Part shown: one piece after another, positions 18,391 through 27,610 of the stretch
Layout: every line of letters starts with the position of its first letter
How positions within the stretch are numbered: position 1 is the first letter of the stretch
Source of the DNA: Roseburia inulinivorans DSM 16841
GTDB lineage: Bacteria > Bacillota > Clostridia > Lachnospirales > Lachnospiraceae
Assembly: GCF_000174195.1 (NCBI RefSeq)
Contig: NZ_ACFY01000165.1
Coordinates: forward strand, 17,155 to 81,154
Direction of reading: 5' to 3'
DNA length: 64,000 bases
Notes under the pieces: generated by a model
What the model saw: only the letters and a program-made list of their open reading frames with translations
The model's database searches: none
Told to the model about the DNA's origin: nothing
Program-made: the position numbers and the translations under genes

Positions 18391-20189
18391 TCTTCTTCAT
18401 TTATCTTTTTCAAAAACTGTAAGATAGTTTTGTAGACTCTTTGAGTTCCATACATTCTGCTTAATACCAATGCATATAATAAATATCTTTTCACATCTTG
18501 CTTTTCATTAATATTATTTTTTAAATATTTATTATATGCATACTCTCCAATATATTCATCTAATAATTCCGTTTTGTTTCTCCGTATTCTTTGTTCTATT
18601 CCTTCTCTATATATACATTCTGCCTCATCAAAATTTCCCCTATCCGATCTCCATCTAGCATAGTTTAGTTTTGCCAAAAAAGTTTCATAATATTTTTCTG
18701 TTTTCATGAAATCCATATCATCTAAAAAAGCTTTTATAAGATGCATTGCTTCTTCTGATTTTCCATCTTTCGCCATGCATACAGATATGTGATCAATTAA
18801 ATTAATTTCAAGCATAGTATAAACATGTCTTTTTTTACCAATTTCTTTCTCGTTCATCGTATAAGACAAAATATTACGAAACATATCACAGCACTGATTC
18901 CATGTTTTTCTTCCTGTGTTTTCTTCTATAGAAACTTGAAAAAATTCCAAATACTGTCTATTTTTCGCCACTTCTTTTTCGCCTAAAACCGTCTTCAACT
19001 CCTCTAATAATTCTGGCAATCTTTCATTTTTTTCCATAAACAACTCATATGAGATTTCTCTACGCAAAAGTAACGCATCAATATTTCCTGTATTGACCAA
19101 TTCTATATAATATCGATTCTCCGTACCAATTTTTTCTGTTAATGCTTTATAATTATTCCGTGTTGGTTTACGACCATTTTCAATCCTTGAATAACTTTCC
19201 ACACTACAGATTCCATCACTGATTTTTTCCTGTGTGAAATTTACTTTTTTTCTTTCTGTTGAAAGATATTGTCCTACATGCTCCAGCATAATTTCATTTG
19301 ACTGCGGCACATATATCTGACTTTGAGCTCGATAGCCAAATTCTTCAAAAAAACTTTGTAATATCTTGATATCTTCCTGCTCTTTGCTCATATCCCGCTT
19401 TTCTTTCAAACCTACCAAAATATGCAGACGCATAATTTCCAATAAACAATACAACGATTTTTGTTTTCGCAATAATTCAAGTGTTTTTTCAAATATTTCA
19501 AATGAGCCTTCTGTATCTTTCCCCTCTATTACAAGATTGCCCCAAAGACAGACAAGAAGCGGATATATCTTTACTTTCTGCTGTTCTTCTACATAATGAA
19601 CATTAACATACTGCATTAACTGATAAAATCTTGAAATAACTTCTTCTTTTTCCTTTGGATTTACTTTGCATAACAAATTCAGATATATAGCATAAATATG
19701 TATCTCTCTTACACTGAAAGTTCCCTCTATTTTCTGCGATTTTATCAAAAAACCACAGGTACATTCCAATGCCTTCTCATAACATTCTGTTGCTTTCTTT
19801 AAATCTGCAGTATCTTTCTCAGCCACAATCCCTTTTATGAACCATGCATACTGCTCTCTGATCTTCTTATTTAGTGAAACATTTCCGGTCGGCATATGCT
19901 CCAGTAACATCCCCAGTTTTTTATAGTTTTCATTTCGAATACACGCTCTGGTACTTTCTTTCCATTTAAAATAAACTACTTCTTTTTCAGAAATATAAGC
20001 CGTCAATCCCAATATTCCAAATCCCATCCTGTCCAAAAATATATTTACCGATAATATATCTGGTATCATTTCATCATTTTCATACAGGCAATAGGTTGAT
20101 ACTCCACAAATACCTCTACAAATATCATTCACGCTAATCTGATATTTTGTTCGTATCCCATATAAAAGTCTACCAATATCTAATCCCAT
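18387..20189 (-). CDS. Tandem helix-turn-helix/TPR regulator, RRNPP-like
   Basis: About 600 residues. The start at 20189 (MGLDIGRLLYGIR) is chosen because GGGAG precedes it and because the upstream in-frame ATG at 20252 lies in a stable hairpin. Two modules are visible. HTH 1 (about residues 1-55, ISVNDICRGICGVSTYCLYE) is followed by TPR-like helical pairs. HTH 2 (about residues 305-360, FTQEKISDGICSVESYSRIE) is followed by more TPR-like repeats, for example DEAECIYREGIEQRIRR. The second HTH is a good XRE type and the first is more divergent. Single-module relatives (Rgg, PlcR, PrgX) bind exported oligopeptides. I infer that this protein senses the peptide encoded tail-to-tail at 18254 and acts on the AAACGTCA boxes. 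No membrane segment is seen. Confidence 0.8.
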   Translation of the reverse strand: MGLDIGRLLYGIRTKYQISVNDICRGICGVSTYCLYENDEMIPDILSVNIFLDRMGFGILGLTAYISEKEVVYFKWKESTRACIRNENYKKLGMLLEHMPTGNVSLNKKIREQYAWFIKGIVAEKDTADLKKATECYEKALECTCGFLIKSQKIEGTFSVREIHIYAIYLNLLCKVNPKEKEEVISRFYQLMQYVNVHYVEEQQKVKIYPLLVCLWGNLVIEGKDTEGSFEIFEKTLELLRKQKSLYCLLEIMRLHILVGLKEKRDMSKEQEDIKILQSFFEEFGYRAQSQIYVPQSNEIMLEHVGQYLSTERKKVNFTQEKISDGICSVESYSRIENGRKPTRNNYKALTEKIGTENRYYIELVNTGNIDALLLRREISYELFMEKNERLPELLEELKTVLGEKEVAKNRQYLEFFQVSIEENTGRKTWNQCCDMFRNILSYTMNEKEIGKKRHVYTMLEINLIDHISVCMAKDGKSEEAMHLIKAFLDDMDFMKTEKYYETFLAKLNYARWRSDRGNFDEAECIYREGIEQRIRRNKTELLDEYIGEYAYNKYLKNNINEKQDVKRYLLYALVLSRMYGTQRVYKTILQFLKKINEED

Positions 20190-20215
20190 TTTTCTATCTT
20201 CTCCCAACTTGCCGA

Positions 20216-20249
20216 AAAGTCCAATTTTCCGTATCGAAAATTGGACTTT
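20216..20249. repeat. Hairpin between the membrane protein and regulator genes
   Basis: Perfect 14-bp arms AAAGTCCAATTTTC and GAAAATTGGACTTT around a 6-base loop. On the minus strand it starts just after the stop of the upstream gene and ends about 27 bases before the regulator start. It has no long T-run in that direction. It may slow read-through or stabilise an mRNA end, so that regulator levels differ from those of the membrane protein. Confidence 0.6.
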
Positions 20250-20252
20250 CAT

Positions 20253-20732
20253 TCATCTTTTTTTTATAAATCCAGCAAGAATCCGAATTATCAAAACAAC
20301 TGCCGTTAATACAATACACAAGTACTGTATCGGAAATATCTTTTTTTCTTGAAGGACTAACTTGTCGTTTTCATTCACAACAACTACTTTGTTGTAAAAA
20401 TCTTTCTTTTCTAAAATCTCTTTATCATAAAATATTTTGCGATCCAATAACTCATATCTGTCTACAAGTGGGAATTTAGTTGCAGACATTATGTAAGTGT
20501 TGTCATTTTCATCTTTTAACATGAAAAAGAAGGATGACTTATTTTCTGTGTACGCATAATCAGCTAACGTGAATTCTTTATTTTCTATCACGAATGGATC
20601 ATCTGATGTCATTTTCATAAGGTTCTCACTGTTTTGAGGATATTTATGTGAAACAATCAGACATAATATTATTATATATACCAAAAACATTCCTATATCG
20701 TACTTTCGTGTCATAAATTTCACCCATTCCAT
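20253..20732 (-). CDS. Small two-helix membrane protein upstream of the regulator
   Basis: About 160 residues. A first membrane helix (YDIGMFLVYIIILCLIV) is followed by a roughly 100-residue charged segment and a second helix near the end (PIQYLCIVLTAVVLIIRI), then KKR. Topology suggests an extracytoplasmic middle domain. I do not recognise the family. The -10 of the box promoter lies at 20755-20760, so the in-frame ATG at 20756 would be untranscribed. The start is therefore at 20732 (MEWVKFM) or 20714 (MTRKYD). It is encoded directly before the tandem HTH-TPR regulator. Peptide processing, import or immunity are possible roles, but none can be shown. Confidence 0.65.
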   Translation of the reverse strand: MEWVKFMTRKYDIGMFLVYIIILCLIVSHKYPQNSENLMKMTSDDPFVIENKEFTLADYAYTENKSSFFFMLKDENDNTYIMSATKFPLVDRYELLDRKIFYDKEILEKKDFYNKVVVVNENDKLVLQEKKIFPIQYLCIVLTAVVLIIRILAGFIKKR

Positions 20733-20754
20733 GCACACTTTTGCCTTCGCGTAC

Positions 20755-20791
20755 ATTATATCATCTTTCCACCTCAAAACATATGACGTTT
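20755..20791 (-). promoter_or_regulatory. Promoter of the membrane protein-regulator operon with an AAACGTCA box
   Basis: On the minus strand: box AAACGTCA (20791-20784), -35 position TATGTT (20783-20778), 17-bp spacer, -10 TATAAT (20760-20755). The eleven bases TAAAACGTCAT are identical to those at 18181-18191. Same box-to-(-10) distance as the two promoters near 18.15 kb, which implies autoregulation. Confidence 0.65.
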
Positions 20792-20886
20792 TACTGAATT
20801 TCTACAATCTATAACCACATTCGTACATTTTTTGTTCACAATAAATTCACTGGATTTTTTGTCGAATCTGGTGCATAATATTAATT

Positions 20887-20905
20887 GTTGTGGTGATACC
20901 ACGAC
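20887..20905. promoter_or_regulatory. Palindrome upstream of the membrane protein-regulator operon
   Basis: GTGGTGATACCAC (20890-20902) is a perfect palindrome around GAT, with partial extension on both sides. It lies about 100 bp upstream of the box promoter and could bind a dimeric regulator. No matching copy was noticed elsewhere. Confidence 0.4.
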
Positions 20906-20942
20906 ATGGGTTTTATTAATTATAACCCCCTTCTTAATTTGG

Positions 20943-20986
20943 AAAAGCCTTGAAAGAATGTCTGCATACATTCCCTCAGGGCTTTT
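20943..20986. terminator. Bidirectional terminator after murE
   Basis: AAAAGCC...GAATGT pairs with ACATTC...GGCTTTT with small internal mismatches, with T-rich flanks on both strands. It lies beyond the murE stop and separates it from the regulator island. Nothing else is seen between 20987 and 21048. Confidence 0.75.
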
Positions 20987-21048
20987 CTTTTTTGTTCATC
21001 AACGCTCTAAACCCGGCGTTTTCTTATTTTCATTTGTCTGATAAAAAC

Positions 21049-22530
21049 TTAACGTTTTCCTGCCTTCATCTCATCCAAGATTTCAGCCACCGCTTCTCTC
21101 TCATCAAAATGATATTTCACACCTTTGATCTCCTGATAATCTTCGTGTCCTTTTCCGAGGAGCACGATCATATCGCCCGGCTTTGCATTTTTCATGCAGT
21201 AAGCGATCGCTTCTTTCCTGTCGTCAATCTCGATGTATTTGCCGTTGCTTCTCGCCAGACCGACTTTGATATCATTGTTAATATCACGGATTTCCTCATC
21301 CCTTGGGTTATCGCAGGTCAGCACACAGAGATCTGCCATCTCACCTGTCACCTCACCCATATCATATCTGCGGAGTTTAGAGCGGTTGCCGCCGCCGCCG
21401 TACACACAGATCAGACGCTTTGGGTGATATTCCATCAATGTCGTGAGAACGCTTCTTGTGCTCACTTCATTATGTGCATAGTCAATGATCAGCGTATAGT
21501 CTTTGGATACCGGAAGCATTTCCACCCTGCCTTTTACCTGCACTTTGGAAAGTCCCTCTAAAATTGCCTCGTCCGAAATTCCAGCCAGATGACACACTAA
21601 CATGGTCACCATGGAATTGTATACTGAAAATCTTCCCGGAATATGAACTTTCGCCTGACAGTCCATGCAGCCTGTCACGTTAAAATGCATTCCAAGCTTT
21701 CCATCCTCGTTGATAAATCCAATATCAGATGCCATGAGATCTGCTTCTCTTTCTGCCGAAAACGTTTTCACTTCGCATGTATGTCCTTTTAAGATACCGT
21801 CCACATGTTCATCATCTGCGTTGACAATTCCAATCCTGCACTGGCGGAACAGAAGGCTCTTGCACTCCATATATTCCTCAAATGAGGCATGCTCTGCCGG
21901 TCCGATATGATCCGGTGACAGATTTGTAAAAATACCATAATCGAACAGGATTCCCGCAGTGCGGTCTAATTTCAATCCCTGTGAGGAAACTTCCATCACG
22001 ACATACTCGCAGCCAGCCTCCACCATAGCAGCAAACATGCGGTGTAATTCGTAGGATTCCGGTGTTGTATTTTTTGATGGAAGATGTTCTTCACCGATCA
22101 TCGCACCGATGGTTCCAATCAGTCCGACTTTCTTTCCTGCCATCTCAAGTACTTTTTTGATCATATAAGTGGTGGTCGTCTTTCCTTTCGTTCCGGTCAG
22201 TCCGATGGTGACAAGCTTTCTTGCCGGATGGTCAAACAATGCAGCGGACATCAGCGCAAGTGCCAGACGAGCGGACTCCACTTTTAACACAGTGATGTTT
22301 TCTGGAATCTGCGCTGCCTCCTCTTCCTTCTCCAGCACAATCACGGAAGCTTCTTTTTCGACCGCATCCGGGATATATTTATGACCGTCTGTCACTGCCC
22401 CTACCATGCAGACAAACATCGTTTCCGGTGCAATCTTTCTGGAATCATAAATAATATCACGCACTTCTGTTTCAAGGCTTCCCTGAAGAAGTGTGTATTC
22501 AATTTCCTCACAAATCTTACTTAATTTCAT
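21049..22530 (-). CDS. murE: UDP-N-acetylmuramoyl-tripeptide synthetase MurE
   Basis: A 493-residue Mur ligase. It has the N-terminal UDP-binding domain (DSRKIAPETMFVCMVGAVTDGH), P-loop GLTGTKGKTTTT, the central domain NLSPDHIGPAEHASFEEY and C-terminal DNPRDEE. The DNPR motif is the signature of meso-diaminopimelate-adding MurE, in accord with the neighbouring dapF. It adds the third residue of the peptidoglycan stem peptide in the cytoplasm. Start MKLSKICEEIEY is family-like. It is downstream of dapF on the same strand with a gap of about 110 bp and ends at a strong terminator. Confidence 0.95.
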   Translation of the reverse strand: MKLSKICEEIEYTLLQGSLETEVRDIIYDSRKIAPETMFVCMVGAVTDGHKYIPDAVEKEASVIVLEKEEEAAQIPENITVLKVESARLALALMSAALFDHPARKLVTIGLTGTKGKTTTTYMIKKVLEMAGKKVGLIGTIGAMIGEEHLPSKNTTPESYELHRMFAAMVEAGCEYVVMEVSSQGLKLDRTAGILFDYGIFTNLSPDHIGPAEHASFEEYMECKSLLFRQCRIGIVNADDEHVDGILKGHTCEVKTFSAEREADLMASDIGFINEDGKLGMHFNVTGCMDCQAKVHIPGRFSVYNSMVTMLVCHLAGISDEAILEGLSKVQVKGRVEMLPVSKDYTLIIDYAHNEVSTRSVLTTLMEYHPKRLICVYGGGGNRSKLRRYDMGEVTGEMADLCVLTCDNPRDEEIRDINNDIKVGLARSNGKYIEIDDRKEAIAYCMKNAKPGDMIVLLGKGHEDYQEIKGVKYHFDEREAVAEILDEMKAGKR

Positions 22531-22641
22531 TTTATCGTTTCCTTTTTTCTTTCAACGTATCGTTTTTCTTATTTTCTGATCTGGCTATAAAAATACTCGT
22601 AAAACAATTATTCTTTTCGCATACAGGTTTCCGTGATCATC

Positions 22642-23493
22642 TTATTTTAAAATATGGGATGCATCGATCTCAGCCTCAAATACGGTATGGGATGGACCTG
22701 TCATAAAAAGATGGTTCGTTTTCTCATCCCACTCGATCAGAAGTGGTCCGCCAATCTGTTCCACGGTCACCTTGCGGTCACATTTTCCGGTCAGAATCGC
22801 AGTCACTACCGCAGTAGCGCATCCGGTTCCACAACCTATCGTCTCACCGGTTCCGCGCTCCCACTCACGGATCTTCAGATAATCCCTGCTCACAAACTCC
22901 GTAAAAGTAACATTCGTTTTATTAGGGAAAATGGATGTCATATATTCAATCTCTTTTCCGTATTTTTCCACGTCAAGTTCTGCCACAGAATCGACAAACA
23001 TTGCACAGTGCGGATTTCCCCATGAAACCGCAGTAATGTGAAAGGTGCGGTCTAATACCTGTACCGGCTGATCGACAAATGTATCCATTTCTGTGTTGAT
23101 TGGGATCACTTTTGTAGAAAGTCTCGGTTCCCCGATATCTGCCCGGATGTTAGATACATAACCGTCTGTCACTGTCAGTGTCAGATGCTGCATGCCGCCC
23201 AGAGTCTCGATCACAAGCTCTGTCTTATCGGTCAGTCTGTGGTCGTACACGTATTTTCCGACACTGCGCAGTGCATTTCCGCACATCTCGCCTTCCGTTC
23301 CGTCCGGGTTAAACATACGCATACGGAAATCCCCCTTGTCTGACGGGCAGATCAAAACCATTCCGTCAGAACCGATCGCAAAATGCCTGTCACTTACGAA
23401 TCTTGCAAGTTCCGGCAGATTTTTAAGTTCCTGATGAATTGCATCTATATATACATAATCGTTTCCAAACGCCTGCATTTTTGTAAATTTCAT
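22642..23493 (-). CDS. dapF: Diaminopimelate epimerase DapF
   Basis: 283 residues of normal length. The two catalytic cysteines are in EMCGNALRSVGKYVYD and GCGTGCATAVV, and the start KMQAFGNDYVYID replaces the usual GLGND. The enzyme interconverts LL- and meso-diaminopimelate for lysine and peptidoglycan synthesis. It lies between a cystathionine synthase/lyase gene upstream and murE downstream, all on the minus strand. The pairing with murE agrees with a meso-DAP cell wall. Confidence 0.95.
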   Translation of the reverse strand: MKFTKMQAFGNDYVYIDAIHQELKNLPELARFVSDRHFAIGSDGMVLICPSDKGDFRMRMFNPDGTEGEMCGNALRSVGKYVYDHRLTDKTELVIETLGGMQHLTLTVTDGYVSNIRADIGEPRLSTKVIPINTEMDTFVDQPVQVLDRTFHITAVSWGNPHCAMFVDSVAELDVEKYGKEIEYMTSIFPNKTNVTFTEFVSRDYLKIREWERGTGETIGCGTGCATAVVTAILTGKCDRKVTVEQIGGPLLIEWDEKTNHLFMTGPSHTVFEAEIDASHILK

Positions 23494-23542
23494 AGTTTTC
23501 CCTCTTTCTGTGTCTTTTTACCTATATCCTAGAGACAAATCC

Positions 23543-23569
23543 AGGGACTGCCATCTTCTGACAGTCCCT
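23543..23569. terminator. Short hairpin between the cystathionine gene and dapF
   Basis: AGGGACTG and CAGTCCCT form a perfect 8-bp stem. No clear T-run follows on the minus strand, so it may be a weak terminator or a processing signal rather than a full stop. Confidence 0.4.
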
Positions 23570-23580
23570 ATCCATTTCTT

Positions 23581-24764
23581 TTATGAATTCATTGCACGGT
23601 CAAGGTCGGCAATGATATCTTCCACATTTTCAATACCGACAGACATACGCAGGAAGCGGTCTGTAATGCCTAATTTTTCCTTGACATCCTTCGGTGTATC
23701 CTCGTGTGTCTGTGTGGTCGGATAAGTGATCAGTGTCTCTGTTCCGCCGAGACTCTCTGCAAACATGATCATATCCACGTTTCGAAGGATTTTCTGAACG
23801 GTCTCAAAAGAATCCACGGTAAAGGAGATCATACCTCCAAAGCCTCTCGTCTGTTTGATGGTTGTCGCATAATCTTTGTGATCCTCAAATCCAACATAGT
23901 AAACTTTTTTACTTTTGGCTGGGTTCTTAACCACTCCGCCACTTTTTTTGCATTCTCGTTATGTCTGTCCATACGAACCGGAAGTGTCTTGATTCCGCGG
24001 AGTAACAACCAGCAGTCCATCGGTGCTAACTGGCTTCCATGAGACTTGATATGCACATGGATCTTCTCTGCGATCTCCTCATTGTCTTTCACCACAACGA
24101 TTCCGGAAAGTGTGTCGTTATGTCCGCCAAGATATTTTGTGGAGCTGTGTGTTACAATGTCAGCTCCCAGTTTTAATGGATTCTGGAAATATGGTGTTAA
24201 AAATGTGTTATCAACCACCATAAGTGCCCCAACGCTTTTTGCAATCTCAGATAAAGCCTGAATATCTGCCACTTTCATCATCGGGTTGGTCGGTGTCTCA
24301 ACGAAAAACATTTTTGTATTTGGCTTGATTGCTGCCTTCACTGCGTCAAGATCATCCATCTCCACGTAAGTGTGCTCAATGCCGTATTTTCCGAACACGT
24401 CACCGATAATACGGAAGGTTCCGCCATAAATATCATCAGAAAGAAGAACATGGTCTCCCGGATTCAGCAGAGAAAATACAGCCATATTTGCAGCCTGTCC
24501 GCTGGAAAATGCAAATGCTTTGATTCCACCCTCAAGGATTGCCATGGTACGCTCTAACTCCTGTCTGGTAGGGTTTTCCAGACGGCTGTACGCAAAGCCT
24601 GTGGATTCTCCAAGTGCCGGATGTCTGTAAGTCACTGCCTGGAAAATCGGCATGCTGACTGCTCCGGTCAACGGTTCTGTTCCGAGCGCCCCATGTACCG
24701 CTTTGGATTCAAAATGTAAATTATCTTTTTTGTCATAATCTGTATAATTGCTGAAATTCTTCAT
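23581..24764 (-). CDS. Cystathionine gamma-synthase / beta-lyase family PLP enzyme, frame broken
   Basis: A Cys/Met-metabolism PLP enzyme of about 394 residues. SRLENPTRQELERT, FSSGQAANMAVFS, YGGTFR, NTFLTPYFQNPL and HSSTKYLGGHNDTLSG (PLP lysine) are diagnostic. It makes or cleaves cystathionine in methionine/cysteine metabolism. Which direction cannot be told from sequence. The frame breaks at the T6 run 23905-23910. With one more base, QPKVKK continues into VYYVGFEDHKDYATTIKQTRGFGGM, given here in part. The divergent AraC-type regulator at 25049 may control it. No S-box or T-box element was recognised upstream. Confidence 0.88.
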
Positions 24765-24886
24765 AATATAAATCCGCCTTTCTGCTTATCATGTTCTTCT
24801 GTCTTTATCTTTTCCTGTTTTGAAACTGCCTATGTAAAGCCTCAGAAAATCTGTCTGCCTTCCATATATAAGCTAATTATACAAAA

Positions 24887-24944
24887 CACAATTTAAAACA
24901 TATACAACTTCTGTGTTGTCTATATTGCAAATTGTGCTTTTTTT
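24887..24944 (+). promoter_or_regulatory. Nested hairpin with T7 tail between the divergent genes
   Basis: Outer arms CACAATTT and AAATTGTG enclose an inner hairpin (ACAAC...GTTGT) and are followed by T7 on the + strand. This looks like a terminator or attenuator, but no gene ends just before it on that strand. It lies between the cystathionine gene (start 24764) and the AraC gene (start 25049). A second small hairpin (CCTGT...ACAGG) lies near 25007-25015. Confidence 0.45.
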
Positions 24945-25048
24945 CTTTATAATAAATCTATCATTTGCGATGCAGGCTTACTTACCCATGCGAAAAACCT
25001 GTCTGAACTTTAAAACAGGCTATTTTACAAACGGAAAGGATACTTATT

Positions 25049-25900
25049 ATGCCAGAATATAAAAAAGTAGGCTATCTGACAACAGATTTTAAAAATGTTT
25101 CATTTAAAAGACGAGGAAATGCGCTCCTTCCACTACCACTATCACGATTTTCACAAGATTCTGATTCTGTTGAATGGAGATGTGACCTACTGTATCGAAG
25201 GACGTTCTTATGACCTGAAAAAAATGATATTGTCCTAGTGCACGCCGGGGAAGTCCACAAACCGGTCATTCACTCCGATGCTGTCTATGACCGTATTATT
25301 ATTTACGTTTCGCCGGATTTTCTGACCGCATACCGGGATTCGGACAGCGATCTCAGCCTGTGTTTTCAAAAAGCTTATGAAGAAAAGTCCCATGTACTGC
25401 GTGTCCACTCCTTTGGAAACAGTCGGTTAGGTGCGGTTACCAAAGATCTGGATGCTTCCCTCTCGGATTCTGATTTTGCACATGAACTGCATCATAAACT
25501 TTTATTTTTAGAGTTTCTGATCCAATTAAACCGCGCCGCCGGACACAATAAAATAGAATTTATCGAGACTTCCGCTTCGAGTGAAAAAATACTGTCCATT
25601 TTAAATTATCTGAATGAACACTTAACAGAATCCATCAGTATTGACGATCTCTCCTCCCGTTTTTACTTAAGCCGCTATTATCTCATGCACACATTTAAGG
25701 AACAGACCGGCTACAGCATCGGCAGTTATCTCTCCACCAAGCGTCTGCTGCTCGCCAAAGAACTGATTTTATCCGGGAAACCGATCACAGATGTCTGTTA
25801 CGAATGTGGATTTAAGAACTATTCCACATTTTCCCGTGCCTATAAAAAATGCTTTGGCGAATCTCCGAGAGATTTACGCCAAAGCACTCTTATCCAATAA
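25049..25900 (+). CDS. AraC-family transcriptional regulator with cupin domain, two frame breaks
   Basis: After correcting two A-runs (A5 at 25091-25095 to four; A7 at 25218-25224 to eight) the sequence encodes about 283 residues. It starts MPEYKKVGYLTTDFKMFHL, with a cupin-like N-terminus (FHYHYHDFHKILILLNG, VHAGEVHKP). The C-terminus has two helix-turn-helix motifs (SIDDLSSRFYLSRYYLMHTFKEQTG and ITDVCYECGFKNYSTFSRAYKK, given in part), typical of AraC/XylS proteins. As written, only the part from about 25238 can be read as one frame. The ribosome site is GGAAAGGAT. It is divergent from the cystathionine gene and ends about 40 bp from the convergent pyrophosphatase gene. Confidence 0.75.
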
Positions 25901-25940
25901 ATGATCAGGTTCTTTCGTTTCTTGTTCTTTTCATGACCGA

Positions 25941-27595
25941 TCACACTTTTTCAGCCATGGCATTCATAAGAGTCGGAATCAACTGTTTCTTTCTTGAAAT
26001 GATTCCCTCTAAGAGGATGCCATTTTCATTTTCTTCTCTTTCAAATGCATCTGCAAGAATCTTGCCTGCATCATGTCCCTCAAAAATCACCTTGGAAGAC
26101 TCTTCTAAAATATCTGTCAGCATCACATAAACCATGTCGATTCGCTTCTCACCCAGAACTTCTTTTAAGAACGGACGGAGCTTCTCTGCTACTTTATCAA
26201 GTTCTTCACGGCTCATGGCGCTGATCTGTGCAACTCCGAAGTCAAACTCATCCGTATGGAAAATCTTGAAATCAGAATAGAAAATTTCCTCAGTCGTCTT
26301 ATTTTTGAAATCGCTTCCCGCCTTGAACATGTTCTTTGCATGTGTCTCAATATCTACTTTTGCAATCTTTGCCAGAGCCTCTGCAGCCAGAATGTCTAGC
26401 TGTGTGCAGGTCGGAGAACGGAACATTAACGTATCTGACAGAATCGCTGACAATAACAATCCTGCAATATGCTGCGGGATCTCGATATTTTTCTCACCGA
26501 ACATCTGGTAAATGATCGTGGACGTACATCCCAACGGCTGATTTCTGAAATAGACCGGAGAGATTGTCTCTAAGCTTCCGATCCTGTGATGATCGATGAT
26601 CTCTAAAATCTCCGCTTCATTGATATTATCAACTGCCTGCGACTTCTCATTATGATCCACCAGAATGATCTGTTTTTTCTGCATGCTCATCAGGTTACGT
26701 CTGGATACCATTCCGAGATAGTTTCCATTTTCATCCAGAATCGGGAAATCACGATGCCTGATCTTAGACATTGTCTCCTTGATGTCATCCACATAATCGT
26801 CAATATCAAATGTCACAAGATGCTCTCTCGTCATAAATTCTTTGATCGGCATACTCTGATTGATGAGCCTTGCAATGGAAAATGTGTCGTATGATGTTGT
26901 GATAATGATACAGTCTTTTTATTTGCCATCTGTACCACTTCCGGATCCACTTCAAAACCACGTCCAACAATAATGCAGCTTGCATTCGACTCCAACGCAC
27001 GGATCTGCGCTTCCTTCTGTGGTCCTAAGATCACCATATCATCTGCTTCAATATATTCCGATAAATATGCAGGATCAGACGCTCCGACAACAACTTTTCC
27101 ACGGATAAAATACGCATGTTCATTACCCGCGATAATATTACCATCGAGTGTCTCTGCAATATTCTTATACTGGGTTCTCGCTTTGGACAACACCCGGTTG
27201 TCGTAAACATCCATGTAAGAGGTTGCAATATCCTTTGTTACGATCACACCCTCTAACTTTCCAAGCCGGTTTGTCACCGGAAGTGTTACGACATCTAATT
27301 TTTTCATGGTTTCCCATGCTTTTTTTAATGAAATCTGAGAACTAATTCCGGCTGTTTTGCGGATGGAAATATCCTTGAGCTGTGCCCCTACATCTGTAAT
27401 TAATTTCGGATCCTCCACCTTAAAATAATCCAGCACATACCGGGTTTCCTCACTGATCGCTCCAGCACGCTTTGGTACATACTGGCGCTCTCCCAGCTGA
27501 TTTTTCAGATATGCATAAGAAATTGCCGCACATATCGAATCCGTATCCGGATTCTTATGTCCGACAACCCATACTTTTTTTGGTTCAATATTCAT
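25941..27595 (-). CDS. ppaC: CBS-domain manganese-dependent inorganic pyrophosphatase, frame broken
   Basis: A family II pyrophosphatase with the regulatory insert, about 550 residues when the frame is restored (as in clostridial CBS-PPases). Order: DHH part 1 with HKNPDTDSICAA, CBS 1, a DRTGG-like domain, CBS 2 (FPILDENGNYLGMVSRR), then DHH part 2 with VDHNE and IDHHRIG, and a DHHA2 domain (SDTLMFRSPTCT). It hydrolyses cytoplasmic pyrophosphate and is adenine-nucleotide regulated in known members. The break is in the T5 run 26916-26920 (+ strand). One more base continues MANKK into DCIIITTSYDTFSIARL. Each half alone would be inactive. Confidence 0.9.
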
Positions 27596-27610
27596 AAATT
27601 CCTCACTACC

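Noticed and set aside
20774..20971. 65-codon frame on the minus strand upstream of the membrane protein gene
   Set aside because: No ribosome site, and the box promoter and palindrome for the next gene lie inside it.
20950..21561. 203-codon + strand frame
   Set aside because: Covers the murE terminator and the antisense of murE; not a real gene.
24765..25048. S-box or T-box riboswitch before the cystathionine gene
   Set aside because: The characteristic S-box helices or T-box UGGN bulge could not be found on the minus strand leader.
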